64,000 nucleotides of DNA from Calonectria ilicicola. Taxonomy: Eukaryota; Ascomycota; Sordariomycetes; Hypocreales; Nectriaceae. The notes under the pieces were generated by a model. It did not search any database. It worked only from the letters and a program-made list of their open reading frames with translations, and was not told the DNA's origin. The DNA is taken from positions 6,944,001-7,008,000 of the forward strand of contig CP085826.1 in assembly GCA_020809705.1 (NCBI GenBank), written 5' to 3'. The position numbers and the translations under genes were made by a program. Positions 1-10,400 of this stretch are shown here, piece by piece. Within the stretch, counting starts at the first letter, position 1, and each line of letters begins with the position of its first letter.

Positions 1-2
1 TT

Positions 3-62
3 GATGTCAAGCAATCTGGAAAACTGAAGAGGAAAAGGAGAGCTCATGCCACTAAGGGTTAG
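3..62 (+). CDS. Possible 3' end of a gene entering from the left
   Basis: The first bases are open in one frame and give about 19 residues with a lysine/arginine-rich tail before a TAG at 60-62. Such a tail would fit the C-terminus of a nuclear protein. The stretch is far too short to identify and could be chance. The sequence to the left of the window would decide it. Confidence 0.2.
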   Translation, partial: DVKQSGKLKRKRRAHATKG

Positions 63-1681
63 ATTGAATTGACGGAACATAATGAACAGAAACCCCAAGT
101 TCATCTTTCGGCTATCTTGACCCCTAACTGTAGGGGCCAGTTTTCACTTGAGATTCGGATAGAGTCAATTCGATGACAGATCAGCGTGCGATTTTAGAGT
201 AGTGTTGCTTCTATAACTCATGTGCTCTAGCTTGTTGGGTCTTTTGAGAGCTTATCGTGATGATGACTATGTGGGATCTGATAAGATTGGTTCCCCGTAA
301 ACTTTATTTTGTAGATCAAGACAGCGTAGCTTGCAACAGTGCGCCTCAACCACGCAGGATATAACACATGTGCTCTAATGTGTTTTTATCAGATTAAATG
401 GATCCGACGAATGCGGTAAGACTAGCTATTGCTTAATTTTTGCCACCCGCTGTAAGTGGTTTTTTGCACACAGCTCAAAAAATGCCCACTTGGTTCCGTC
501 TTACACAAGCGCTGCACCCATTGGTTTGGGCAACCTCTGAGAGTAGTTCTCTTTTATTTTTCCCTTCTAGGAGAGACCCCCATTCACGTGTATCTGGTCC
601 TCCACGTTAATGGTCATGCGGAAACCTCCTCTAACGGGTCTCTTCACCGCCTTTGGTGTCTCTTTTTTTTTTTTTTTTTTTTTTTGGGCAGCGGGCGTTT
701 TTAATTGTTGCGGGCTGGGCCGCCGTCAGATCCACCACACCCAGCGACACACTCTAGCATCCCAGCCCAGCTCGTCTAGGAATTTGGGGGAAGCGCGGGA
801 AACGATCATCCTTCACGGGAGAGGGGTGTGTGTCTGTGTGTGTACTTTACCATGAGCCGAAACTCGGATGATGATGATGTCGATGATCCCTCCCGCTCGG
901 GCAAAAGGGCGAGTTGATTCCCTGGTCTGGCCTGTACGTAATTATTTACCGCACACGGCACTTTCATGTTTTTGTTGCCATGGTATGGGCTCATGTGCGC
1001 AGCGCGGAGTTTGCTCCGTTCCTGGAAGAAGAAGAGGGCGACTTGCGTGGGCACCCCCTTGTTGCGCTCACACTGCCTGCCCTTGCCCACGCTGGCTGGC
1101 GTGCCCCATATCCAAGTATCGACAGCTAGCTGCAGGGCGTGGGAATTTTGAATTCGCAGGTCACAGGCGACAAGGCACGAGCAAAAGGCATCGGTCCCGG
1201 GGAAGTCGCAGAGCCCAACCCCCATCCCATCCCGTTTTCGCCCCCGTCCCGCCCCGCAATCCCTCGCATTGCGCCAAGGGGCCCAAGGCAACCTTGTGAT
1301 TCTGCAGTGCCCCTTCTTGTCTGATTGATCAGATAAGCTGGTGCCAAGCGTCGCGGGCCCATGGGGGTCACCCGTGCCCGGGAGCCTGTCATGCCCCGCC
1401 TCTGATTGGCCAAAAACTCAGACAGGCTTGCCCGCCTCCCTGAGCCAATGCCGACGTTGGTGATGGAAATGGGGAGCCGTACTGGATACAGCTTTAATTG
1501 TTTTTATTGCGAAACACCACATTGGCTCAATTGACTTCAAGTCTTGACAGTCGACATCCTATGTGCAGACGCCTTCGAATTCATCATTATCATAATCTCT
1601 CTGAATCGTTTTTACATCTTGTTTTCCTGCCTCAATTCCAACTTGTTGTTCCAATCTCAAAACCATCTCCCTCTCGCAGCC
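63..1681. other. Intergenic region upstream of the ACR3 gene
   Basis: I see no gene here. The open frames on both strands are low-complexity and lack homology I recognise. The region holds a run of 23 T (663-685), a TG-rich tract (about 826-843), and several CCAAT or ATTGG boxes between 1400 and 1525 that probably belong to the promoter of the arsenite exporter starting at 1682. Confidence 0.6.
1320..1333. promoter_or_regulatory. Inverted repeat upstream of ACR3, possible bZIP site
   Basis: TCTGAT and ATCAGA face each other around a TG spacer, giving a 14-bp element with perfect 6-bp arms about 350 bp before the ACR3 start codon. The TGAT/ATCA arms resemble the kind of palindrome bound by yeast Yap8 at ACR3. 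Function here is inference; a 14-bp inverted repeat can occur by chance. Confidence 0.3.
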
Positions 1682-3069
1682 ATGTCCCAGAACAGCAGCG
1701 AACCACCTCGTCCATTTTCGGCTCTCGACCCTTCGACCCAACCGATGACCGAAAAGAACGATAGAATAGCAAACGAGGGCATTCGGGATGTCGAGAGCAA
1801 TGATACAGGGGAATCCCCAACTGGTGCACCTGTGGCTGACTCTCTGCTCAAATCCCTGGGATTCCTGGACCGCTTCCTGGCTCTCTGGATCGCCCTGGCC
1901 ATGATAATCGGTGTCATCCTCGGCAACTTTGCCCCATCGGTCGAAAAGGCTTTGGATAAGGGCAAGTTTGTTGGCGTTTCGGTCCCCATTGGTAAGTTCG
2001 AAACCTTGTGCCGGTGTCCCCCTAATCTTATGGCTAACAACTCCATCCCCAGCCGTTGGTCTGCTCGTAATGATGTACCCGATCCTCTGCAAAGTCCGAT
2101 ACGAGTGCCTCCCCGAGATTGTGTCGCATCCCGATTTCTGGAAACAGATTCTCTTTAGCTTTGTCATGAACTGGATCATCGCCCCGTTTTTAATGGTTGG
2201 TCCTTGGGAGTACTGTTGGTTGAAGAGTGTTGTATTGACGGTATTCTAGCTCGGTCTGGCGTGGGCATTCCTTCCTGATGAACCTGGACTGCGCATCGGA
2301 CTGATTCTCGTCGGACTCGCAAGATGCATTGCAATGGTATGTGCCTCATCTTCTTGCTTCTCTGTATAAAAAAAAACATAGTTCATGACTAACAACATCC
2401 TCCTTTGTATAGGTTCTAATCTGGAACGGCCTCGCAGGCGGCGACGGTGAATACTGTGCAATCCTCGTAGCAATCAACTCTATCCTCCAAATGGTCCTGT
2501 ATGCACCCATGTCCATCTTCTTCATCCGCATCATTAGTGGCGAGACTGGTGCCACTGACGTTTCGTACTCGGTGGTTGCTCGGAGCGTTGCCGTCTTCCT
2601 CGGGATCCCGTTGGGGGCGGCCGTCGTCACTCGCTTCTCGTTGCGCAGCATGTTTGGAACGGCTTGGTACGATGGTGTCTTCATTAAATTCGCTTCCCCC
2701 TGGTCCCTCATCGGCCTCCTGTACACGATTCTGGTCCTCTTTGCCTCGCAGGGCCACCAGGTGGTTCACCAGATCGTGTCTGTCGTGCGCGTTGCGGCGC
2801 CACTGATTGTCTACTTTGTCATCATATTCTTTGCCACCCTGTTTGTGGCGCGGTACGCGGGTTTCGGATATCCTCTTTCGGCGACTCAGAGTTTCACGGC
2901 CGCCAGCAACAACTTTGAATTAGCAATTGCCGTCGCCATTGCTACGTATGGCCCGGGTAGCGACCAAGCGCTGGCGTCGACTGTAGGCCCTCTGATTGAG
3001 GTTCCTGTTTTGCTTGGGCTGGTATATGTTCTCCGCTGGGGTTCGAAAAGATGGTGGTGGACGTCTTGA
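1682..3069 (+). CDS. acr3: Arsenite efflux transporter, ACR3 family
   Basis: Four exons (1682-1991, 2053-2195, 2250-2336, 2413-3069) join in frame to 398 residues, the usual size for ACR3. The product is a plasma-membrane arsenite (and possibly antimonite) exporter of the BART superfamily with about ten membrane segments. After a polar N-terminus of about 60 residues come FLDRFLALWIALAMIIGVILG, the ACR3-type segment VGLLVMMYPILCKVRYE, and LVGLARCIAMVLIWN, whose cysteine (about residue 177) is the conserved functional Cys of the family. The start chosen is the ATG preceding MSQNSSEPP; upstream in-frame sequence looks like leader. The gene converges on a bZIP gene with 141 bp between stops. In yeast, ACR3/ARR3 sits beside its bZIP activator ARR1/Yap8, so the neighbour is a candidate regulator. 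Family call is secure; regulation is inferred. Confidence 0.93.
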
Positions 3070-3210
3070 GTTGAAGGGTGCGTCTGTGTACGTGTGTTGA
3101 AGGCCCGTCAAGTATAGAATTAGAGGAAGCAGCTGTAGAACAGGGGTTGGGTAAAGGAAAAAAAAATCCATTAGGCTTCTCTAATTCCAGTGACTTGAAG
3201 CGGTGCCATT

Positions 3211-4475
3211 TCAATCCATAAGCTGAAGTAAATCGGTGTTGCGAATCAGACAATCCCTGTTCCTGGCACAGCCAAGCGTGGCCATGGCAAAGGATTCGTC
3301 AGGGTGACCCCGGAGTCGAGCGAGAATGTTGGCGGCTTCGACGCAGTGCATCTTGTTGGAAATGCTGGGCAGGGTCTGGTCGTGGTGTAATACTTGGTGC
3401 CGTAATACTTGGCACGACTTGGCCTCGGTCGTGGGTCTGGAACAGCACATTTTGGGCCCGGAGTTTGTGGACTTGTGCTCCGAATGTGACAGCGAGATGT
3501 TGGACAACGGCTTGTCCAGAACCATGGGAAGAGGGAAACCACCTAGGGATCGCTTACGGCTTTGATCGGCATGTGGCGTTTCCGTCTGTCCACTGATGAG
3601 TGGCGGTAGGGGTCCGTCCGAGACCAGGCTGTTGAGTCGGGGAATCGGCACCACGGGCTTGGGGTGCATTAGGGCTGAGGGCTTTGGAGCAATAGCAATG
3701 CGAGGAGGTGACGAGATGGCGCTGGGAGCTGGAAGAGGCCCAGACATGGAGGCGGGAATAGATGGAAGTGATGACGACGACGTGACAACGGATGAGGAAA
3801 CCGAGGATGCGGGAGAAGGCACCTTGTAGGGCATGTCCAGGCGAGGGTCGTACTGAAGCTCCCGAATAGGTTCCAATCTGGGCTCCATTGGGCCAGCCGA
3901 GTCGTCACGCACGGCTGAGGGCGGTGCTGTTAGTGGCAGTTGGTTTGGCATCTGCATCTGCGCCTGGTTCTGCCCCGGACTCGCTGCACCAGCACGGGCG
4001 GCCTGGAGGTGTGCCTCGATCTCGTCCGAGGCAACCCCCTTGGCGGCGAGAAGGCCCTTGAGAGCGGCGTTCTCAGCGGCGACGGCACGAGCAACCCGCT
4101 GCATCTCGAGCGTGGCCTGACCATCGCGGCGCTCGTAGTCGCGCACTCTGCGCTGCAGATCCTCCAGCAGCTCGCGGTGGCGGGCACGAGACCGGCGCTG
4201 GTTCTCGCGGTTGAGTGCCAGCGATTCTGGTGTTCGGTGCTGTTTGTGAGGGGTGTATGGTTAGAGGCAAATGTCATGTCATTTCGTTGTGTGTGCGTTT
4301 TTGCAGGAGGTGTGTGGTGTGAGTGAGTGAATGAGTGGTGTGTTGTGCTGCAGTGAGACACACATACACACACACACTCATACGCACTCACATGCACCTG
4401 GGGAAAATTGGTGTATGGGTGTTGTTGGTTGATGTTGGGAGAATGAGGGAGTTGTGGACTTACTTTTCGAGGCAT
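3211..4475 (-). CDS. bZIP transcription factor with a cysteine-bearing C-terminus
   Basis: Two exons on the minus strand: 4464-4475 encodes only MPRK before a consensus GTAAGT donor, and 3211-4239 encodes the rest, giving 346 residues with a 224-nt intron. Residues about 14-30 are a basic region (NRENQRRSRARHRE, with N15 and R23 in the N-x7-R pattern). A leucine-zipper-like helix follows to about residue 65. The middle is Pro/Ser-rich and low complexity, as in activation domains. The last 80 residues are ordered and hold six cysteines, including HCVEAANILARLRG and LGCARNRDC. I do not recognise that C-terminal segment as a named domain. The protein should be nuclear and DNA-binding. Its place tail-to-tail with an arsenite exporter, and the cysteines, suggest a metalloid sensor comparable to Yap8, but this is inference. 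A general stress bZIP is the alternative. Confidence 0.85.
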
Positions 4476-6223
4476 CTATAGCAACTTGAATGAGAAGAAT
4501 GGGTTTAAAAAAAAAAGTTGACGATGAGTTTGTTTCGGAGGAGAGATAGAAAAGAGGAAGAGAGAAGGGGGGGAAATGCCGTCTTAGTCTCCACAGTTAT
4601 TGCGACGGCTTCATGGGATAGTGATGAGTTGCTGGTGATGATGATAGTAGTTTCGGTCGGGCATGTATGAATGGGAAAAAGGAGGAAAGCCGTGAGTGCT
4701 ACTGTCGCATGCGGTCGAGATCAGGCCATGGCCGTGGCCCTGTTTTCAAGACGACGCTCCCAAGATGGTCTGCGGAATCAGATGGCAATCATTGTTAAGC
4801 TTCGCATCTCTCTGGCATCTGTTTGGTTACCTCGAATCCGGGTTTCGACTGACTCGCATCGCCGCCCGTTGCGTCCAAGGAAGAAAAAGAAAAGGGCCAA
4901 GGCCAGGGAAAACGCACCGCCCGCGCGTCAGTCAGCCAGCCCGCCCCCCTTCACGTTTTCCACGCCTTCACACACACACACACACAGCAAAAGCAAGAGG
5001 CCACCAAAAGGGAAACCCAAAAAAGGGCACACCCCCTTCCCCATTGCTAAAGCAGGTGTTTCCCGAAGCAGACAGGCTTGATGGAACAGCCCGGTCCTCG
5101 TGGCCGTGGGATTGCCTCAACTAGCAAGAACCGCAAAAGCCTCCGTGGGGGGGAATACCTGATCGACCTTGTTCTATAGTTGAGCCTGCGGCTGGGGGAG
5201 CTGGTTGAGGATGGGGGTCGTTGGTTGACTCGCAGCCGGCTGGCCAATCAGGGCGTCGACGATTGTGATTGAGTCGACTTCTATTTGCCTTCTAGGCTGA
5301 AATTGCGCGACCTTGTCCCCCCCGGTCCTGTCCACCTTGTCCACATTGTCCACCTTTTTCCACCTTTTGTCCCATCTTTGTCCCATGCGTCAGTTCCTCG
5401 GCATTCTTAGCCCGCTGGGGTTTCCACTGGTTCGAGAGAGAGACAGAGAGACGGACGACACGCAACCCCCACGGCCTTGACGGAGCACTCATGCCCGCCC
5501 CAGCCTGGACCCAGCGAACAGGAGCCAAAAGGAACAAGCAGGACGGCCGCCTGTTCCCATTGACGCCATGCCAGCCCATAGTTACCACGCTGTGCCATGC
5601 AGCAAGCTCCCTCCCTCCCCGTTCTCATCCGACACGGCTTAGCAAATGGGAATCCACTTTTCTACTTGCCGAAGCTATACACTGCGGGGGGTGGGGGAGA
5701 GAAGAGAGAAAAAGCTATAACTCGCACAGCTCGCACAGCTGCCCACGAGACTTGGTCAACCGAAACCCGCAAAATCAGACAAGTTCTTTTTTTGGCCCAT
5801 CTGCTGTCCTGACCTGTAATGTACTATACTCTCCTCGACCGGGGGCTCGCTTCAATTGCCCATTGCCAATTGGGTCAGGGCCCAAGGAGAAAATGTCCCG
5901 ACCCGCTCGCCAGCGCCCGCCGGCACAAGACGGTGCAACTGTAGCTCGACGTGATTAAGTAATGACCGCTTACGGAGTACAGCTTCACCTCCCTCCATCC
6001 AGTCCACCCGCTCCTCTCGCTCTCCACACCTGGTCTCTCTCTTTTTTTTTTTTCCTTCTCTCCCCTTTGATACCCCCCCTCCCCTCCCCTCCCCTCCATC
6101 CAGCTCTCCTCCTCCTCGTCCCGACATCCCACGCTGTCAACACTCTCCCTGTCACTCCCACGCCCGCGCCCCCGCCGCCCCTCGTCCGACTCCTGCAGCG
6201 CCCTGCCTCTCCACCACTCAAAC
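4476..6223. other. Intergenic region between the bZIP and BolA3 genes
   Basis: No gene is evident. The region contains a (CA)9 tract (about 4969-4986), an imperfect tandem repeat of a TGTCCACCT-like unit (about 5319-5385), an AG-rich patch near 5430-5450, and a long pyrimidine tract with CCCCT units (about 6030-6100) immediately upstream of the BolA3 start. Such CT-rich stretches are common in promoters of filamentous fungi. Confidence 0.55.
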
Positions 6224-6688
6224 ATGATCTGCACCGCCTGTCGCGCAGCCCTGCGCACCGCTCGCGCCTCTCCCGTCCGGGCCCTCGCTCTAGGCGCCTG
6301 TCCGTCTTCGCCCGCTTCAGCCTCAATCTGGTCTGCGGCCGCACGACCAGCACCGCTGCCGCTGCCGTCCACGACGCCGTCGCCAATCCGCCCATTCTCC
6401 GCATCCCGCGCGCTCCGCTCCGTGCACCACGAGGAACCCCCATCCATGACCCCCGCCGAGTCGGCTATTGCTGATGTCCTCGCTGAAAAGCTGGCCCCGA
6501 CCCAGCTCCTGGTCCAGGATGTGTCGGGCGGCTGCGGGAGCATGTACGCCATCGATATAACCTCACCCGCCTTTCGCGGCCAGTCCATCCTCAAGCAGCA
6601 GCGCATGGTCAATGCCGCCCTGGGCGACCTCGTCAAGGGCTGGCATGGCGTGCAGATTCGCACAAAAGTGCCTGCCGACGATGCTTGA
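6224..6688 (+). CDS. Mitochondrial BolA3-like protein (Aim1/Bol3)
   Basis: A single-exon frame of 154 residues. The first 70 or so residues are rich in Ala, Arg and Ser with few acidic residues, typical of a mitochondrial targeting sequence. The remainder is a BolA domain: TPAESAIADVLAEKLAPTQLLVQDVSGGCGSMYAIDI, then SPAFRGQSILKQQRMVNAAL and WHGVQIRTKVP. The SGGCGSMY segment and the WH near the C-terminus are the features of BolA3, which works with Nfu1 and Grx5 in delivering 4Fe-4S clusters to mitochondrial lipoate synthase and complex II. The start ATG lies directly after a CT-rich leader. Size and motifs match the family well; cytosolic BolA2 would lack the targeting extension. Confidence 0.9.
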   Translation: MICTACRAALRTARASPVRALALGACPSSPASASIWSAAARPAPLPLPSTTPSPIRPFSASRALRSVHHEEPPSMTPAESAIADVLAEKLAPTQLLVQDVSGGCGSMYAIDITSPAFRGQSILKQQRMVNAALGDLVKGWHGVQIRTKVPADDA

Positions 6689-6774
6689 AGGAAAGGCGGT
6701 GGGGGGACGCATTCATGGATTCTCGGCTTTCCAGCCGAATTAATCTCGGGTGTAAGGATGCAACAGAGTGTACG

Positions 6775-6780
6775 AATAAA
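6775..6780 (+). terminator. Polyadenylation signal of the BolA3 gene
   Basis: AATAAA lies 87 bases after the BolA3 stop codon, at a normal distance for a fungal poly(A) signal. Assignment rests on the hexamer and position only. Confidence 0.45.
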
Positions 6781-7476
6781 AGAGCCTGGATTACAAAAAA
6801 CCTGGCGTGTTGTGGCGAGATACCATTGACCATGATTATATCCTCATCTTGCGCGCGTGGGCCAACCAACCAACAAACAAACCAAAAAAACACAACAAGA
6901 TGTTATTTATTCTCAACTACGAGGAAACAAATTCCACCCTCAAGTTAGAGCATCCCGAACAATGAAGGAAATGAAGGGGAAAAAAAGGACATGAAAAGAG
7001 CAAGAAAAGAAAACATCAAACAAGATGAAGAAAGATGCAATTGGATTAAAACCGCCGCTGTATTTTTATATTGTAGTAGTACGATGTGCCTCTAAATAAG
7101 AGGGGCACATCATCTTAAACCGTGTCCCTCATGTATATCATCACACAATATCAAAACTCTACTCCCACTATCATCCAAGTGGTTGAAAATATACGACTCA
7201 ACAAAGGGAGTTGTCACATCACACATTAAACATGGCTTGGCACCAAGTATTGAACAAGAGTGGAAGTAAATATTGAAATAGTCCTCTAAACTATCAAGTC
7301 CTTGACGCCTCGTACAGAGCCCGCCCGTAGGCTTCTATCCTCCATCGTTTCTCCAGTAAAGTCTTAACGCATAAATCAACATTCCAACATGATCGCCTCT
7401 TTAAAAAAATACGAAAATAGGTGGACAATTATTCCACATAAAGCTCCCTCCCACAACCTCCTACATCATTCTCCAT
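6781..7476. other. Converging 3' regions of BolA3 and acetyl-CoA carboxylase
   Basis: No coding sequence is visible. The stretch is A/T-rich compared with its flanks and lies between two convergent genes, so it should hold their 3' untranslated regions and terminators. I see no RNA gene in it. Confidence 0.5.
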
Positions 7477-10400
7477 TTATTGCTGGAGGTACTTCAGGAT
7501 CTGCTCCCGCTCCTCAACGGGCATGACCCTGAGCACCTCACGGACACCAGTCCAACCGGCCTTGGCGTGGCCACGGACAACGCTGGCGACCTCGGCGGCG
7601 AGAACCTCTCCCTTGAGGGCCTCAACCTTCTCACCGATAGTCTTGCGCTCCGACTCGTACCACTCAGTCACGGCACGGTCATCCTTCTCCCAGTCGACAA
7701 TGCCAGACCAGCTGCGTAGAAGGTGGATGTACTTCTCGCGAGTCTCAGCAGACTTGGCAGCGTTCTGGCCGGCCGAGGAGCTGATGATGCTAGAAGTCAT
7801 GCGGCGCAGGATGTACTCCTCGTTGAGACGACGACGCAGGCGCCAGTAGAAGTAGCGACGAGCGTTGGGCCACTCGAGAGAGTCACGGATGACACCCTTG
7901 GCCTTCATGCGACCAGCGCGGTCGTGGAGGTCAGCAAACTGCACGGCAATCTGAGCGTAGACGGGCAGCAGCTGCTTCTCACGGGCAACCATCTTCTTCT
8001 TGATTTCGTCAGTCTCCTCCTGAGAGAGGCTGGTGTCCTCAAGCTGCTTCTTCAAGCCGGCGTAGGTAGGGTCCATGCGGGCCATGGTGGCAATCTGCTT
8101 GTCCTTGCGGTACTTGATACCGATGATACCCTCGGGCTCGAGGACACCACCACGGGCCTCGACATCGGCGTACATCTCCATGGCCACGGGGTTGATGGTG
8201 GGATCGACGACGACCCAAGATCCACCACGGAGCTCACCGAAGGGAGGAATGTAGACGAAGATGGGCTGCTCGAACTTGACGAGGGCATCGACGATGAAGG
8301 AACCGTACTTGAGAACCTCGTTGTACATGTCGCGCTGACCACCAGAGAAACCACGCCAGTTGGCAAGGATCATCAGGGGCAGCTGCTCACCATTGTTGAA
8401 GTCGTTGATAGCCTGAGCAGTCTTGAAAGCAGAGTTGGGGTACCACACACCACCAGCCTCGTTGCTAACCTGTTCAATAGACTCGGGGTTGGCAGGGTCA
8501 GCAGGAGTGATGTTCTCGACCGAGCGGGTCTCGACAGCGATGACACCCATAGGGATACCGCCGAGGCGAGCACGACCAACAACAACAGTCTTGGCCCAGC
8601 CGCCGAGGGTCTCGACAAAGGAGTCCTTGTCGAACAGACCAGGCTCAAAGCCATCCTCACCGTCGCGACCGCCAATCATCCAGCGGACGTCGTAGGGCTG
8701 CTTCTGGGGAGGAGTGTACACAACGTCACGGTCCCAGTCGTCAACGCTGGGGCTGACGGGAACGGGGCTGTTGCGCTTCTCGGGCACGAACGACATCCAC
8801 TCGACAATCTTGCAGATACCAGCAAAGTCGTCGTTGGCAGTCATGTGAGAAACACCGTTGCGGTACATAATCTGAGTACCACCCAGCTGCAAGTTGGAGG
8901 TGTAGACCTCACGACCAAGCAGGTTGTTCAGAGCGGGGGCACCAGTAAGAATGATGGGCTGGCCCTCAATCTGAACAGCACGCTGACCAAGACGGACGAG
9001 GTAAGCACCAATACCTATTGTATCATGTTAGAAAATACCTTGTGAGATGGAAAACATATTAACTTACCAACTGATCGGCAGGTGACCAGGGTGATGGTGA
9101 AGATGTCATTGTAGGCTCGGCTGGTGGCACCGGCAATGAGACCGGATCCCCTCAAGCACTCGACACCCAGACCTTCCTCCTTACCAATGACGGTAAGGAT
9201 CTTGTGGCGCTTCTCACCATCCTCAGATATCTCCTCAGTGATAACATCACCCTCGAATCGCTTCTTGCCCTCGTCATCAAGGTAGAGGTAGCGGAAACCA
9301 CTCTCCTGCTTGTTGGCATCGTTGAATGCAACCTTGTAGTGACCCATGAGCTCATCGGCGAGACCAAGACGAGCACCAGAGTTGGCAGACAGGTAGATGC
9401 GGGGAATACCCAGCTTGCGAGCCAGCTCCGTGCACTTGTGGAAGAAGTCATCTTCCTTGGGGCCAAAGGAACCAATCTTGTAAGTGATATCGTTGGCAAC
9501 GACGATGAAACGGCGTCCGTTGGGGTACTCGGGGGTGCGGGCTCGGAAGATCCAACCAACCATACCACAGGTGTTGGTACCGGGCTCACGGTTCACCTCA
9601 TCAAGGTTGTCCTTGTCATCCAGGACGAGCTCGGTGAAGGTGATGCAGTCACCGATCTTGGGCTGCTGGGCAGCCAGGGAGGGGTGCTCCTTGACAGCCT
9701 TGACCCAGGTGTTCTGGATAGCCTGGCGGAACAGCTCAGGGAAATCATAAACGTACTGAGTACCCATGAGGTGGGCCTTATAACGCTTAGGCTGGAGCCA
9801 GTTCTTGGTGGGGTAAGGAGTGTTGATGGGCATCAGGTGCATGGGACCCTTCTCCTTGGTACCGCCAATACTGTTGAATACCCACTCGCTCTTCTCAGAC
9901 TTGCGCTCGGCGTACATGTCGACATCGACAACGTAACCAGAGGTGTTGGTGATGATGACACGCAGAGGGTAGGGAGTACCGGTCTGGGGGTCAGTGCAAA
10001 TAATGCGAATCTCGACCTGGGCAACACGGAGTCTCCAAGCACGGAGACCGAATCGGTCCAAGAAGCCCTGAAGACTCTCCTCAACCTCACGAGGCTGGAG
10101 CTGGAACACAGGGGTGAAGTTGATGAAGACGTGGTTCAGATCAGAGTTGTTGTTGCCGATAATCTCAAGAGCATCGAAGATGTCGTTGATGACACGGTCA
10201 GCCTCAGAGATGAGGTATTCAGCGGTAGGAATCTCATCACGAAGACGACCAGGTCGAATAACAGCACGAGTGAAGTATCGCTTGTCAGTGTCCACAGTCT
10301 TGCCGATACCCTCGTAAACGTGGATGTTCTTGTTCTCGGTGAAGACAGGCTTGATGTGGAACTTGGCCAGACGGGCAAGCTCAAGCTGGAAAGCAAGGGC

